Shown here one piece after another: positions 52,501 through 61,327 of a stretch of 64,000 bases of DNA. Made by a program: the position numbers and the translations under genes. Origin of the DNA: Trypanosoma brucei gambiense DAL972 (Eukaryota; Euglenozoa; Kinetoplastea; Trypanosomatida; Trypanosomatidae); NCBI RefSeq assembly GCF_000210295.1, contig NC_026742.1, positions 806,001 through 870,000 of the forward strand, written 5' to 3'. Under the pieces are notes generated by a model. It was not told where the DNA came from and made no database searches. It saw nothing but the letters and a program-made list of their open reading frames with translations. Position 1 is the first letter of the stretch. Every line of letters starts with the position of its first letter.

Positions 52501-54491
52501 GTGGTAGTGGTGCTGCCATGTGCAGCCAAGTACTTCTGTTCATGGTGGAAAGAATGGGCGTCGTACCGACATCAAGGCAGTATGGTCTGTTGTTGCGTTC
52601 ATGCCTTGAAGTCCGCTTGACAGTGGCGGAGCGGGAGCTGTGCGCCCGTACTTTGAAGCGCCTCAGTCGTTGTCTTAATGAAAGGCAGGTCGTTGACCTT
52701 GTAGGGGCAATTAGCACATGTCGGCTCCCGTCAAATCCGTGGAACGAGGAAGGTCATCCCGGCGCTTTGTATTCTTTCCCAACAGGGTCTCTATCAAAAA
52801 AAAGAGTGCAGCAGCTGGCGCCCGCGTTGGGTTGGATGAGAGAGGACAGACCTTTTCTGAATGACGGAGAGTTAAGTCAGCTATGTGAAATAGCTCCACT
52901 GGTTACTATTCTCAATGCACAGGATATGGAGAGGCTTTCACAGCAGTTCTTGGGTGGGCGCTTTGCTTCCTTTGAGCTTATGCTCGTGCTTCAACACTAC
53001 CGGCAGGAGTTAATGGAGATGTTTGAACAGAATGGCGACGATAGTGTGAATGTATCGTTGCTTGAGCACTGTAGGGGATCTAAGCTGTTGCATATTATGC
53101 TCGTACCTTACGAGCAGTTGTCACACAATATGATTTGCAACGGTAATGAATCCAGTGCAATGTCCTTCCTGCAGGAAGTTCGGTGGGGAGTGTTCCGTGG
53201 CTTTGCATCGGTACGGACCGTTGCTGCGGTATGGGAGGCGTGCCGCTCATTAGTGTCGGACCTTGCTGCGGGTCGGTGGACCCGGTTGTGCGAGTGTGAA
53301 TTGCTGACAGAAGTGAGGCGGCGCCGCGGACGACCGCCAGTGTCTCTGATCACACGGCCAGGCGCCACCCGCAGCGAAATAGCAAAGTACTGGGCAACAT
53401 ACGGCCGCATCGTGTGGCCGGAGTTGTACTTTAGTGGGCCTGAATTATGCCAACTTGCCGTGTATGTTCCTCTACTGGAGCCATTACTTCGTAGAGATCA
53501 AGAGCTGCGCGAACTCGTTTTTGGTATCCACGCATCACACTTTGCTTTCCACTCTATACCAAGTGGGGAACTGTTGTTCAGGCGACCGCGGTCACCCGAA
53601 GCAATCCGTGCGGTGATTCATCTGGTATTTGGTAAGCTAAAACGTCTTCACTCTGAACTGGACGCCGATAAACGAGGTGCACGTCGTTACTATCGTCACA
53701 CACCCGATATGGTGCTGTGGCAGCGCACGGAGCGTGCCATACAAAAGCGGCAGGAGAGCGCAGACCAGTCAGCGATGGGCGGCACGGTAGAAGAGCAAAC
53801 GCCGAGGTCGTCGCTCGCATTGCGCATTTTGTACCACTATCGACGTTCTACCAAAGTTACTCTTAAAGTAACCGCACTTGCTGCCTTATTCTCAGCATGT
53901 GCCGCGGACGTGGAGGGCGGTAACGTTCAAATTTCTTGTGAGTCTCGAAAGCAAGGGAAACGGCTGGGAGAAATTTCGTGGTGGATGCTATCGATTTATT
54001 GTGCGCGGTTTGTTGAACCGAACCTAACTTTAACTATGTGGCGCGATGCGATGAAGTTGGCAGTCCTGCCGTCCGTATCCAATCCACCGAAGACTCTGCT
54101 CACTAGCACATATGGGTTGGAGGACATAAATGATATATCCCTGAGGGCCACAATGCAAGTACTGATGTGCCAAGTAAATGATGCCAGTGGAAACGGGCGG
54201 GTGCCCTTCTCCACTTCGCTCCTTCTGGTTGATCAACTGAAGGAGTCACTATCTGCTCCACATCACTTTCCATCGTACTGTGTTTCTTCGGATGTTTACC
54301 GTTGTTATCGTCCCTTGGAGTGTGCGAGTAAGGGTGAGAGCGATGCTCTTACCGTGTGGTCATTGTTGCAGACCCATCGCTGCCTGGAGAAAATGGAACC
54401 GCTCCATGCGAACTTAGTTCGGCGGATGCTGTTGGGTGGGAAGGGTTTTGGGGAGACAGGGACTTGTAGTCGCTGCAGGAAGTGTATTTAA
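49536..54491 (+). CDS. giant W-x-x-A-L helical-repeat (PPR-like) protein
   Basis: A 1,651-residue protein made largely of helical units of about 35 residues, each with a Gly/Arg-x-Trp-x-x-Ala-Leu core: GEWAHAANLL, GTWEDAVRVV, GDWQRALTLG, RWEEALGII, GPWQAALAVY, GLWVPALQYA, GDWVRALRAW (about 528), GLWEHALASI (about 830), AWRAALVLF (about 911) and GPWELSLRLL (about 952). This matches the pentatricopeptide-like class expanded in trypanosomatid mitochondria, which binds RNA in rRNA processing and ribosome assembly; function here is inferred. The last third (1,200-1,600) has fewer repeats, and the protein ends in a short Cys cluster (CSRCRKC). A classical presequence is not obvious. The start is the first ATG after the acceptor. 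Confidence 0.88.
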   Translation: MSPSAREVEEVVLSAVRRGEWAHAANLLAGAAQLRCVPTIRTYAEVIAANSLNGTWEDAVRVVDLLQSSPLSSRALLCTAADALLMKPSVCATEKLFSIILAARRRRVQMEVRHQVQCSRLLVEAGDWQRALTLGAYGRPVRQIPALASPMMLAAATGRRWMEGSRIMADLLISGTVPGADVAKNYIRCFTPTGPWWRALAVVSVLVCSSDAGVTAAARGLLREVRSGVGEAELAAKKARYQTVLRLVERRGPLNDVSVEEASYVLNALGEERWEEALGIIRAFPSLLSFTPRPRAVLLPTAVHKTQAGCYKHWEFVWKVLSSGFSGNSAEHVFGAATCFASYVSSACRAGEEQSECMREVELMGNSMSSSIVDYRALGGGLPEYDVLNSFVRASCACGWWKDALLLSERRAVVLRELLEVGPWQAALAVYEGMPPSARERMGPKLEYLFISRGLWVPALQYAQQRLPRDTLPLRNLSIPLCAALGQWGRTLHLLDRYVSLPTDTEKILRKKCITKDAEDSVRAACEAGDWVRALRAWSRVYSVPRRQRQPVLDESRRRFEMVPEVVKQLAKLLLAAKRYDDCCGVVSSHTPTPSDPVVLRCLQLFNGVRSSPLTYGRLLQEYREAHKHHRVLVECYAVLALCVSGNFCGAFSVVQQLTAQNFGRLEKDVTVFNVLEEVPHLKAYLPLILCAVATPARAVELEAVMVSLTWCIKLPNDTDLFNRPLSALWGSGAAEPRACAFRVAVFVLQHSLDHDLPSSWVVMDVVARSLEDSSRRSVIHMLCESAVRRLAFDAEQNGTESGQHGVRQGKGQEEVNVVFRSCATAFARKGLWEHALASIQHCETVDAGTLLSIIVFTKELRERRLATAQRIVLELETRRRSDGDEPEYPPGTCVSKGRVESALVALTELRAWRAALVLFNSEEAQLCLLSSGVRKTSSTVVGLLVSCVAVSGPWELSLRLLEAVHCNILPSCPLVEKGLTDVLGAVHSGSGAAMCSQVLLFMVERMGVVPTSRQYGLLLRSCLEVRLTVAERELCARTLKRLSRCLNERQVVDLVGAISTCRLPSNPWNEEGHPGALYSFPTGSLSKKRVQQLAPALGWMREDRPFLNDGELSQLCEIAPLVTILNAQDMERLSQQFLGGRFASFELMLVLQHYRQELMEMFEQNGDDSVNVSLLEHCRGSKLLHIMLVPYEQLSHNMICNGNESSAMSFLQEVRWGVFRGFASVRTVAAVWEACRSLVSDLAAGRWTRLCECELLTEVRRRRGRPPVSLITRPGATRSEIAKYWATYGRIVWPELYFSGPELCQLAVYVPLLEPLLRRDQELRELVFGIHASHFAFHSIPSGELLFRRPRSPEAIRAVIHLVFGKLKRLHSELDADKRGARRYYRHTPDMVLWQRTERAIQKRQESADQSAMGGTVEEQTPRSSLALRILYHYRRSTKVTLKVTALAALFSACAADVEGGNVQISCESRKQGKRLGEISWWMLSIYCARFVEPNLTLTMWRDAMKLAVLPSVSNPPKTLLTSTYGLEDINDISLRATMQVLMCQVNDASGNGRVPFSTSLLLVDQLKESLSAPHHFPSYCVSSDVYRCYRPLECASKGESDALTVWSLLQTHRCLEKMEPLHANLVRRMLLGGKGFGETGTCSRCRKCI

Positions 54492-54764
54492 CGCGTGCTG
54501 TGAGGCTTTATGACGCACTCTTTACAGAAGGGAATACCCTCCGTTGTTTCTTGCACTTTGCTTCGGTGTTATTTCTTTTGTAATTGCTTCATGTTTCCTT
54601 ACCACCTGTGCCGTAATACTACAACGCAACTTTATCGATGTCTTTTTTTTTTTTAAACTCTTGGATGCAAACACGTGCACATAGACAAACATTCATTATT
54701 ATCAGTGGGTTCGTGGTTGCTAAACATCGATATTGCAGTGAGGAAAGCGGCTTTTAAGCTTCCG
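54492..54764. promoter_or_regulatory. spacer and splice region of the GEX1-like gene
   Basis: A T-run near 54,645-54,655 is followed by AG sites (e.g. ACATAG at about 54,685). The frame is open back to a GTG at 54,675, but the first ATG is 54,765. Confidence 0.5.
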
Positions 54765-56249
54765 ATGCACCGTACCAGTTTACGCCTAACCATTGTACTT
54801 TTCTGCACACTGCTCAACTTTCCAGGCCTTGCGGTGGCGTGGTTCTATTCGCCTCTCTCCGCTGCTAAGCAGCAAGCAGACAACAAAGCACCGCTACCGA
54901 CGGCTGGCGACCATCGTCAGCAGCAGCGACGACGAGCTTCAGTTCACATGGAGTTTCTTAGGGAGAAGAGAGCTGGGGGTGTTGGGAGTGGCCAGCTGAC
55001 GCAGTTGTGGGCGGAGGCTGAGGCGAAGGGGAGTGTTTCCTCCTGCTGGAAAAAGGCTCTAGATGAACTGAAAAGTGGATGCAGATCGCTGCGCACGGAC
55101 GATGGAGCGAGGAGCTGGTTGGCGCTAACCATGGCGACATGTGATGATGAAACCGATGGACGGCGGCGTAGCTGGCCCCGCTGTGAAAGCAGAGACAAAA
55201 TCCAGGACTGTATATACGGTTTGGATGATACACACTATTTAGTTTATGTGCAGTACAAGCTTCATACCGACGTTCTTTGCCTCTATATCCAAGAGGAGTC
55301 ATTTCAAGAGCGTACTGAGGCTGCGGTGCACGCACTGCACACCAGCTCGATGACAGCAGCAGAGACTCTTGGTGACCTGCATCACTCTAACAAGGAATTG
55401 CTGTCATCCATGGGTGACGCCACTGAGCAGCAAAGATTGAATGTTGCGGAGACGAAGCGGCTTCACCATCAACTGCAGGACATCCAGAAAGGTCAAACAA
55501 CTGCCTTTGAATCGCTGAAAAGTTCGGCTCAACGCATAACAAGAACAGTGGAGGATGCATCGTTGCACCTTCAACAACTGCACGCAGCAATTGATGAAGG
55601 CGCTGCACGCTCGGTTGCGGCACTAAGGAATGTCGCTCAGGAGGCGGAGGCATTCCAGAGTCGGACGGAGCTTCATGTTACCGGCATGCTCCGCGGATTG
55701 GAGCGCCTCGAGGTTTTCGTGCAGTTGCTTTTGGATGGGACGGTAGGCATAAGTGAGATACTGCGGGGCGTAGCACTTATGACTATGGTATTGTTGCTCA
55801 CAATGCCAGCGAGGACTAGTGAAGCACGGCTCCCTTGCCTTTCTCTAGCTGCGGCAGCATACGCAGTGCGTCCGTTACTTTCAACTTCGCTTCGCAGCAC
55901 CGTCACCGCGAGGTCATTCCTTGCGGCACTCTCTTTCGCAGAGATCTCTGTACTGGCATACTATGCGTTGATGTACCGCACACCGGAGGAGGCTCTTCGG
56001 AGGTTGTTCCGGAGGGAAGTAAAAGGCGCGCTGGACGAGATGTGGGTACTTCAGCTGGAAGAAATACACACAACTGTTGACACAGCTTTTAGTACTGCAT
56101 TTGCCCTGATTGCAGATAGTGAAGGTCGGCACGGATGTTTGAAGGGCACTGTGACCCCACGAAATGTTGACACAGAGGAGATCGATCCGACGGATACCCG
56201 AAAGGTAGTGCGGAAAATAACAAGCCGAAGCCGATCTCGGCGTGTCTAA
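54765..56249 (+). CDS. GEX1/Brambleberry/Kar5-family nuclear fusion protein
   Basis: A 494-residue protein with the full architecture of this family. An N-terminal signal peptide (MHRTSLRLTIVLFCTLLNF...) is followed by a Cys-rich domain starting SCWKKALDELKSGC (Cys about 94 and 106) and continuing WLALTMATCDD (about 126), a Cys near 140, IQDCIYGL (about 149) and DVLCLYIQEESFQ (about 172). A long coiled coil (about 180-325) and three closely spaced hydrophobic segments (about 331-350, 357-373, 385-404) complete it. GEX1/Bmb/Kar5 sits in the nuclear envelope and is needed for nuclear fusion after gamete fusion. The basic tail (SRSRSRRV) would face the nucleo- or cytoplasm. Starting at 54,765 places the signal peptide at the very N terminus, which supports the choice. 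Confidence 0.82.
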   Translation: MHRTSLRLTIVLFCTLLNFPGLAVAWFYSPLSAAKQQADNKAPLPTAGDHRQQQRRRASVHMEFLREKRAGGVGSGQLTQLWAEAEAKGSVSSCWKKALDELKSGCRSLRTDDGARSWLALTMATCDDETDGRRRSWPRCESRDKIQDCIYGLDDTHYLVYVQYKLHTDVLCLYIQEESFQERTEAAVHALHTSSMTAAETLGDLHHSNKELLSSMGDATEQQRLNVAETKRLHHQLQDIQKGQTTAFESLKSSAQRITRTVEDASLHLQQLHAAIDEGAARSVAALRNVAQEAEAFQSRTELHVTGMLRGLERLEVFVQLLLDGTVGISEILRGVALMTMVLLLTMPARTSEARLPCLSLAAAAYAVRPLLSTSLRSTVTARSFLAALSFAEISVLAYYALMYRTPEEALRRLFRREVKGALDEMWVLQLEEIHTTVDTAFSTAFALIADSEGRHGCLKGTVTPRNVDTEEIDPTDTRKVVRKITSRSRSRRV

Positions 56250-56725
56250 ATGGAAGCAGCGTGCCGGTGCCGCCGCGGCACCAAAGCTTACTTAACTCAA
56301 TGATGAGAGTACTTCCGTTTCTTTCGTCTATTTTTTCGTTACCCTTGTTTTTATCAGCATCGTCAAATTCAATGTTTTTCTACTTTCCTTCATTCATTTT
56401 CTCGTTTCTTAGTTTGTTTATTGACTGGTCCGTTATATTTTATGGCATTGTGGCTTGCAATGTGTTTGTTGCCCTCAGGGAAGATGAGGTTTACTGCAGA
56501 CGTGAGGAGCACTCTCACAGCAAAGCTCAACTACTTGACTCATTTCCCTCCTTTGACACATCCATTGCTTCATTTCCTTGAAAGGAAGGGAAATGTGTTA
56601 TTTGGTGATGTCCTCCCTCCCACTGATGCTGCGGGTGGTGTGTAAATATTCTTGTGCCTCTCCTGCGTTCGTTTATTAAATCTTATCTTCTTCCCTTCCT
56701 CTGTCGTGTTTTATATCAAAAGGTG
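56250..56725. other. intergenic spacer
   Basis: 476 bp, T-rich with long pyrimidine tracts (56,310-56,440, 56,655-56,705). A CAAAAG acceptor at about 56,717-56,722 lies next to the following ATG. No gene is seen. Confidence 0.6.
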
Positions 56726-57619
56726 ATGATACTCCCTTCTGCCCCTCCTGATTCGTCGTCTGCAAGTAATGAACTGATGGGGTGGGCGTACGTTACGAAT
56801 CAGTTGCTGTTAGACAACGCGCGGCGTGTGGTCACGGAGGTCGAAGAGCCCTCACGACGTGCCGACCTTGCGGCGGAGTGGGCAGCGGGTTTGGCAGAGC
56901 TTCTACACGTGCGTAGCACCTGCGTTTCCTCCATGTTGTGCCGATTAGTGACGGGGAACAGCAGAGAGGGTACAGAGTATGGAGTAGGGGAAACGATGGG
57001 CCTGTGTGCAGAGAATGACCACCGCGAGGCTGCCGAACTAAACCGCCTTGAGGCTGCCCGGCGTGAACTTCATCAGTTGCGTGCAGAGCGAGAGGCAGAA
57101 GAGCAGTGCCTACGGAGGATGCGCCAATGTGTGAAGCAAGCATCTAATACTTTCGAAGAGCAGTTTGGCGTCCAGGTTTTCGCACCGAACATGGAGGACG
57201 ACACATCTGTGAAGGTAGCGGAATTACAAGATAGTCTTGCTGCGTACGTGGAGGCTACACAGAAGAAGCAAGTGCAGCTCCAAGAAGAAGTAGCGGCGCT
57301 TCGAGTGTTGTTGAAAAGCTGTGAACAGGAAGGGGGCCAACGGCACGCGTTGCGGGTAGGAGGAACGCCACTTTCATTCCCTTCGCGTAGTAATGGGACG
57401 CAGTATTCTGGCGTATTCGTGGGTGAGACGCCGTATGGTTTAGCACACACTGCAATGGGGGGCTCCCGGCCACAGCAACAGTTGTTACAGAGGAACGCCG
57501 ACGGTGCAGCTTTTTCTCCTTTTCAGGGGGATCTCTCAACCTCAGGGTTGGCTAATGCAGTCCGGGCTTGGAAAGAGAGACAACAGCGACTGAAGGAGGA
57601 GTTGCGCAACCTGCAGTGA
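56726..57619 (+). CDS. hypothetical coiled-coil protein
   Basis: A 297-residue acidic protein. A helical N-terminal part (residues 15-75) is followed by a coiled coil (about 110-220: AARRELHQLRAEREAEEQ...) and a Gly/Ser/Gln-rich linker that includes FVGETPYGLAHT. A short C-terminal helix (AVRAWKERQQRLKEEL) ends it. The overall layout, with two coiled-coil blocks and a flexible middle, is common among trypanosome cytoskeletal and kinetochore-associated proteins, but no family is recognised. The open frame extends to a GTG at 56,654; the ATG after the acceptor at about 56,722 is chosen. Confidence 0.72.
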   Translation: MILPSAPPDSSSASNELMGWAYVTNQLLLDNARRVVTEVEEPSRRADLAAEWAAGLAELLHVRSTCVSSMLCRLVTGNSREGTEYGVGETMGLCAENDHREAAELNRLEAARRELHQLRAEREAEEQCLRRMRQCVKQASNTFEEQFGVQVFAPNMEDDTSVKVAELQDSLAAYVEATQKKQVQLQEEVAALRVLLKSCEQEGGQRHALRVGGTPLSFPSRSNGTQYSGVFVGETPYGLAHTAMGGSRPQQQLLQRNADGAAFSPFQGDLSTSGLANAVRAWKERQQRLKEELRNLQ

Positions 57620-57857
57620 GGGAATGACGGCTAGTTCATCATTATTCCAGTTTTCCCAATCCATGACTTTCCTTTTCGAAAGTACAGGCACCCCATTCCA
57701 GAAAAAGAAACACTAATGCTTGGTGCGTGTGAGTGGAAACTTTCCTGTTTTAACATTTGCATGTATTGCGCCGTGAAACATCCCTTTGCCCTTTGTTTTT
57801 CATTATTTTCAATCAGTTAATCATTGGGACCTGCATCAAGTCATAGTTGGGTCACAT

Positions 57858-58772
57858 ATGAGTGAAACAAACCCAGTAGTGAGAGGTGCCGTTGGTGTAC
57901 ATGAACTTGCACCACTCTGTTCTCACGTTTGTTTGCCAGGGGAATCGGTGCTACTGCTGGAACCCACGGCTGTCGTGACCCTTGGTAGTGGTCTTCATCC
58001 ACTCCAACAAGATGGCAGTGATGACCGTAAGGAGAGTTTTGAAACCTCAGGTGAAGAAGGAAGCACTGTTGTGGTTTCCGAGTTTTGTGGACCTGTGTTG
58101 CGCACCGCGGGGCCAAATCACACACAGCTATACAAACTCAATGGACCGGCGGCACGTCGCTACATGTACGCAGCCAGGGACCCCGTAGTGGCAATTGTAA
58201 TGAAGAAGAACGCGAGTTATTACTCGTGCTATACTGGTGCTGCATCGTTGGCTGTGCTTGACGCTCTTGGCTTTGATGGTGCCACGAAAACAAACAAACC
58301 TCGATTACAAGAGGGTGACGTTGTTTATGCCTTTGTGAAAGGGAACGCTGATGCCTCATCCCTTGATACAAAGTTTGATGATGGTCGTGTGGTGGTTTCC
58401 TCCAGTGACGAGGTGGAACTAAGTTGCATGGCTGCTGAGGTCGGTTTAGTGGCGCGGGACTGGACCTCAGCAGAGGCAGTCTTTGGCCCGCTTGTGGGTG
58501 GCACAGTTGTTCGTGTCGCGTTACCTTATGCGCGCAGTCTTATCGACGGCCCTGCTTCGCGGTTGCTTGCACTGTTGGGAGATCGCGTGCCGTACGATGT
58601 GTGTGTTGGAGTCAACGGTCTCGTCTGGGTGCGAGGGCATCCCAGTGCTGCTGACCCCACGGCAGCCGCCCGCCGTACTGTTGCTGTGGCGGCGTGTGTA
58701 GTTGAGGCGCAGGATGCCGCGACACTGGAGGAGATGGAAGCCCACGTACGCGGTTATTTTCCCAAGGAGTAA
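57858..58772 (+). CDS. RRP40: exosome subunit RRP40
   Basis: A 304-residue S1/KH protein of the exosome cap. An N-terminal domain (residues 1-100) precedes the S1 region, recognisable from DPVVAIVMKKNASYYSCYTG, the signature GATKTNKPRLQEGDVVYAFV and ELSCMAAE. The KH-like domain follows with VVRVALPYARSLIDG, LLALLGDRVPYDVCVGVNGLVWV. The G-x-NG-x-x-WV end matches RRP40 rather than RRP4. The complex degrades and trims RNA 3' ends in nucleus and cytoplasm; RRP40 was identified biochemically in the T. brucei exosome. The ATG at 57,858 is the first in frame. Confidence 0.92.
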   Translation: MSETNPVVRGAVGVHELAPLCSHVCLPGESVLLLEPTAVVTLGSGLHPLQQDGSDDRKESFETSGEEGSTVVVSEFCGPVLRTAGPNHTQLYKLNGPAARRYMYAARDPVVAIVMKKNASYYSCYTGAASLAVLDALGFDGATKTNKPRLQEGDVVYAFVKGNADASSLDTKFDDGRVVVSSSDEVELSCMAAEVGLVARDWTSAEAVFGPLVGGTVVRVALPYARSLIDGPASRLLALLGDRVPYDVCVGVNGLVWVRGHPSAADPTAAARRTVAVAACVVEAQDAATLEEMEAHVRGYFPKE

Positions 58773-59122
58773 ATATAAGTTAAGGATGTTAGCGACGGTG
58801 CGCTTGCCGCTGTAAGTTTCTTTATTCCTTCTTTCCCTTTCTTCAAGGAGCTCGCGGAGTTTAATTGCTGTGCTTATACACTCCTCGTATTTTCTATCCC
58901 TCCATTTTTTCTACAACCTTTTGTTTGAAAAAGCACTGTCTGTGTAATTTATTATACACATAAAAGCCCAGGGTGCGGGTGAGATAACAAGGCTAAGGGG
59001 AAAAAAGAATAAAAGAAGAAGCGAAGTGGAGTAAACCCTCTGTCTACGCAGTGTGAAAGGTTTCACAACACTAGTATCATCGTCGCTTTTATTATTAATA
59101 CTATCACAGGTGAAGCTCACCG
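58773..59122. other. intergenic spacer
   Basis: 350 bp with a C/T tract at 58,818-58,845 and another at 58,887-58,922, and CACAG just before the next ATG. No gene is seen. Confidence 0.55.
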
Positions 59123-59503
59123 ATGCCGGATTACACGCAGTTCATCAAGTACTTTAACGAGTACCCGAACATCCCACCAAGTGAGACCTCTGCGTATAGT
59201 CGACTAGCCGACACTACGTGGCGTCTGCTCACAGCTACTGACAAGGAAAGTACGGGCACGAAGGCATCATCTCGTTCCGACGCCAACATCACCACGGGAC
59301 CAACATGCCCGCCCATTGTTGTTGGGCGCTTACTTGTTTCCACGGAGGACCGCTGGCGTATACAGGCACACATGCGACGTGAGGAGGCGAAAGCTGGAGC
59401 CGGTAGGAAAGAATACAATAAAAAGGTGACACGGGCTGCTAAGCCAACGAAGGGTCCGGCACCCGGCGAAGGTTTCCCTCCGGGGCGCGGTCGGCCCGTG
59501 TGA
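59123..59503 (+). CDS. small basic hypothetical protein
   Basis: A 126-residue protein starting MPDYTQFIKYFNEYPNIPP. It has an aromatic N terminus, a Thr/Ser/Ala-rich middle, then a Lys/Arg-rich helix (WRIQAHMRREEAKAGAGRKEY) and a Pro/Gly tail. No membrane segment or signal peptide. The ATG follows a CACAG acceptor by about 13 bp. Length and composition are reasonable for a real gene; function unknown. Confidence 0.6.
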   Translation: MPDYTQFIKYFNEYPNIPPSETSAYSRLADTTWRLLTATDKESTGTKASSRSDANITTGPTCPPIVVGRLLVSTEDRWRIQAHMRREEAKAGAGRKEYNKKVTRAAKPTKGPAPGEGFPPGRGRPV

Positions 59504-59829
59504 GGGAGAGCATTACTCGAGAAGCTGCTAGCCGCGGCCAAAACTCACCTATCCTGTGTCGCTCAGTCGTTGCGTTCTGCTGCATGCGGTTACTTCTCGT
59601 GCTCCTCCTCGTGTTTCGAGAAGAACAACGTGCCGCTCTTGCGACCATCCGACAGTTTTCAATTACTTCTTATCGTTCTCACAGTGCTATTTTTCTCTTT
59701 TCCTTTTCCATTCTGCTTGCCAATGAGTATATTGTAGACCGAGAGCACCAGTGGAGAGACCAAAGGGCAAGGCTTGTGCGACAGGAAGGAAGCAGTGGAC
59801 TTCGGCGACATCACAGCGAACTGCAAATT
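59504..59829 (+). promoter_or_regulatory. spacer with acceptor deciding the start of the GAS2-domain gene
   Basis: A strong pyrimidine tract (59,685-59,720) and AG at 59,736-59,737 lie inside a longer open frame that begins at 59,500, so the mRNA should start near 59,738 and the first ATG in it that opens the frame is 59,830. Confidence 0.55.
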
Positions 59830-60933
59830 ATGTACTCTCCAAGTGAAGAAGCAGGTGCTTCCCCCGGAAATGGGCAGGACGAGAGGTTAACCTCACAACC
59901 TTTTGAAACTTCCAGGGTGCCTTCAATGACTCCCCGGAGTCTTTGGGCGAATAGCTCGAGAAGCGATGCGAGTGCGAAGCAGTTGGGAAGAAGCGGACAG
60001 TCGCTACGCTATCCTTCTCCACCACATGTACCACCTGATGGACAGTTGGGAGCGGAGGAAGAAGTGGAACATGAGAAATACGTCTTGCAACTGCTGCAGA
60101 GGGCGTCGCGGACCATCAAGGATGAGCGTGCTCACTCACTTTCGCTAAAGAAGGAGCTCGACGAACTAAAGCAGCTGGGTGTGACTCCTGGTGGAGTGGA
60201 GAAGCTGCAGAAGGAGAACAGATCTCTAAAGGACAGACTGACTTTTCTTTGCGGGGGACTAAGTCAAGGAAACTTATTCAGTGTACCGGGTCAGCATTTA
60301 GAGGGTGGCAAGCATTACCGATGGAGAAGGGACCAACGACCGCTAAAACTCACTCCTGTGAGTGCGCGCGTTGACAACACGACACCAGTCCGGACGTTGT
60401 TTGGTGTCTCGCCAATGCGTCGCGATTTTGCAAGAGGTGGGACAGAATCCTGCAGTGGTACGTGGCGTTCTGCGAGTTCGTGTCACACATCACGGCGGGT
60501 TTCGGCCCGTGGGCGGTGTGGACTGCGAAGGCGGCTCAGCGTGGGGAGTACTGGGGCATTAACTGCTCTGTGGGCAGCCGCACCATTGGAAACGAGGGCG
60601 GTGAAATACACTGTGGGAATGATCGCACATCTTCGTCGCGCCATGGCACCATTACCGGCGAAGGAACAGGTTGGAGAGGTAATCCATGCAATGGTACAGG
60701 AAATTCTCCGAGAGGCTCGACAGCGCGGCACAGGTCTTAAGATGAAGCGACAAAAGCCATGTGTCTATGAGTGTACATACTCACCAAAACGAGAAAGGAA
60801 AATAGGATGTACTGTCACGCGAGTGGTTCATCTATCCATAGACAGCGGCCGACTAACCGTAAAGGTTGGTGGAGGTCACGTGAATTTCTTAGATTTCCTG
60901 GAGCGGTATTGCAACTGCCGTTTCGCGCGATAG
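59830..60933 (+). CDS. coiled-coil protein with C-terminal GAS2-related (GAR) domain
   Basis: A 367-residue protein. Residues 1-75 are Ser/Pro-rich; a coiled coil spans about 80-140 (YVLQLLQRASRTIKDERAHS..., VEKLQKENRSLKDRL); a basic Arg/Ser-rich region follows. The last 80 residues end with VHLSIDSGRLTVKVGGGHVN then FLDFLERYCNCR, which matches the end of the GAR domain, where V-x-VGGG-W-x-x-L/F-x-x-F/Y-L precedes Asp-Pro-Cys-Arg. Cys at about residue 320 may be the partner zinc ligand. GAR domains bind microtubules, so a cytoskeletal role is inferred. The start is chosen from the acceptor at 59,736. Confidence 0.72.
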   Translation: MYSPSEEAGASPGNGQDERLTSQPFETSRVPSMTPRSLWANSSRSDASAKQLGRSGQSLRYPSPPHVPPDGQLGAEEEVEHEKYVLQLLQRASRTIKDERAHSLSLKKELDELKQLGVTPGGVEKLQKENRSLKDRLTFLCGGLSQGNLFSVPGQHLEGGKHYRWRRDQRPLKLTPVSARVDNTTPVRTLFGVSPMRRDFARGGTESCSGTWRSASSCHTSRRVSARGRCGLRRRLSVGSTGALTALWAAAPLETRAVKYTVGMIAHLRRAMAPLPAKEQVGEVIHAMVQEILREARQRGTGLKMKRQKPCVYECTYSPKRERKIGCTVTRVVHLSIDSGRLTVKVGGGHVNFLDFLERYCNCRFAR

Positions 60934-61327
60934 ACATTGATAGCATAGAAAAGGGTCGCACGGTCATGCGTTCCCTGTTCGATGATAGATAGATATACTG
61001 ATGTATATAGCACCTTGTTCGCCCGTTTGTTGTCGATGAGGTTGGAAGGCGGTGCTTAAATACTTTTCATTATGTTATATTCGGAGTCAACTGCTACATC
61101 ACGCGCACCCGTCCGGAGTCGCGGATCTTCTCCTCCCCTCTGCGGTACTTGGTGTGTGTTGATCTGTCCCCACAAGCGGGAGCTCCCGATCTTTCTCTCT
61201 TCAACTTTCTCTGAAAACAACAAGGACGAGCTTAGGAAGAGGAAAGAAACTCCACTTTTTCGTTTCGCGGAGTGACGTGGGGGAAAACGCTTACACTGCT
61301 GTACGCGTCAAACGGAACGAGTGACAA
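60934..61327. other. intergenic spacer
   Basis: 394 bp. A 67-codon frame at 61,072-61,275 is Ser/Pro/Arg-rich without support. C/T-rich tracts at 61,120-61,215 would serve as splice signal. Confidence 0.5.

Noticed and set aside
51875..52717. 280-codon minus-strand frame inside the second giant gene
   Set aside because: Antisense shadow of a real + strand gene, rich in Ser/Arg/Thr with no family signature.
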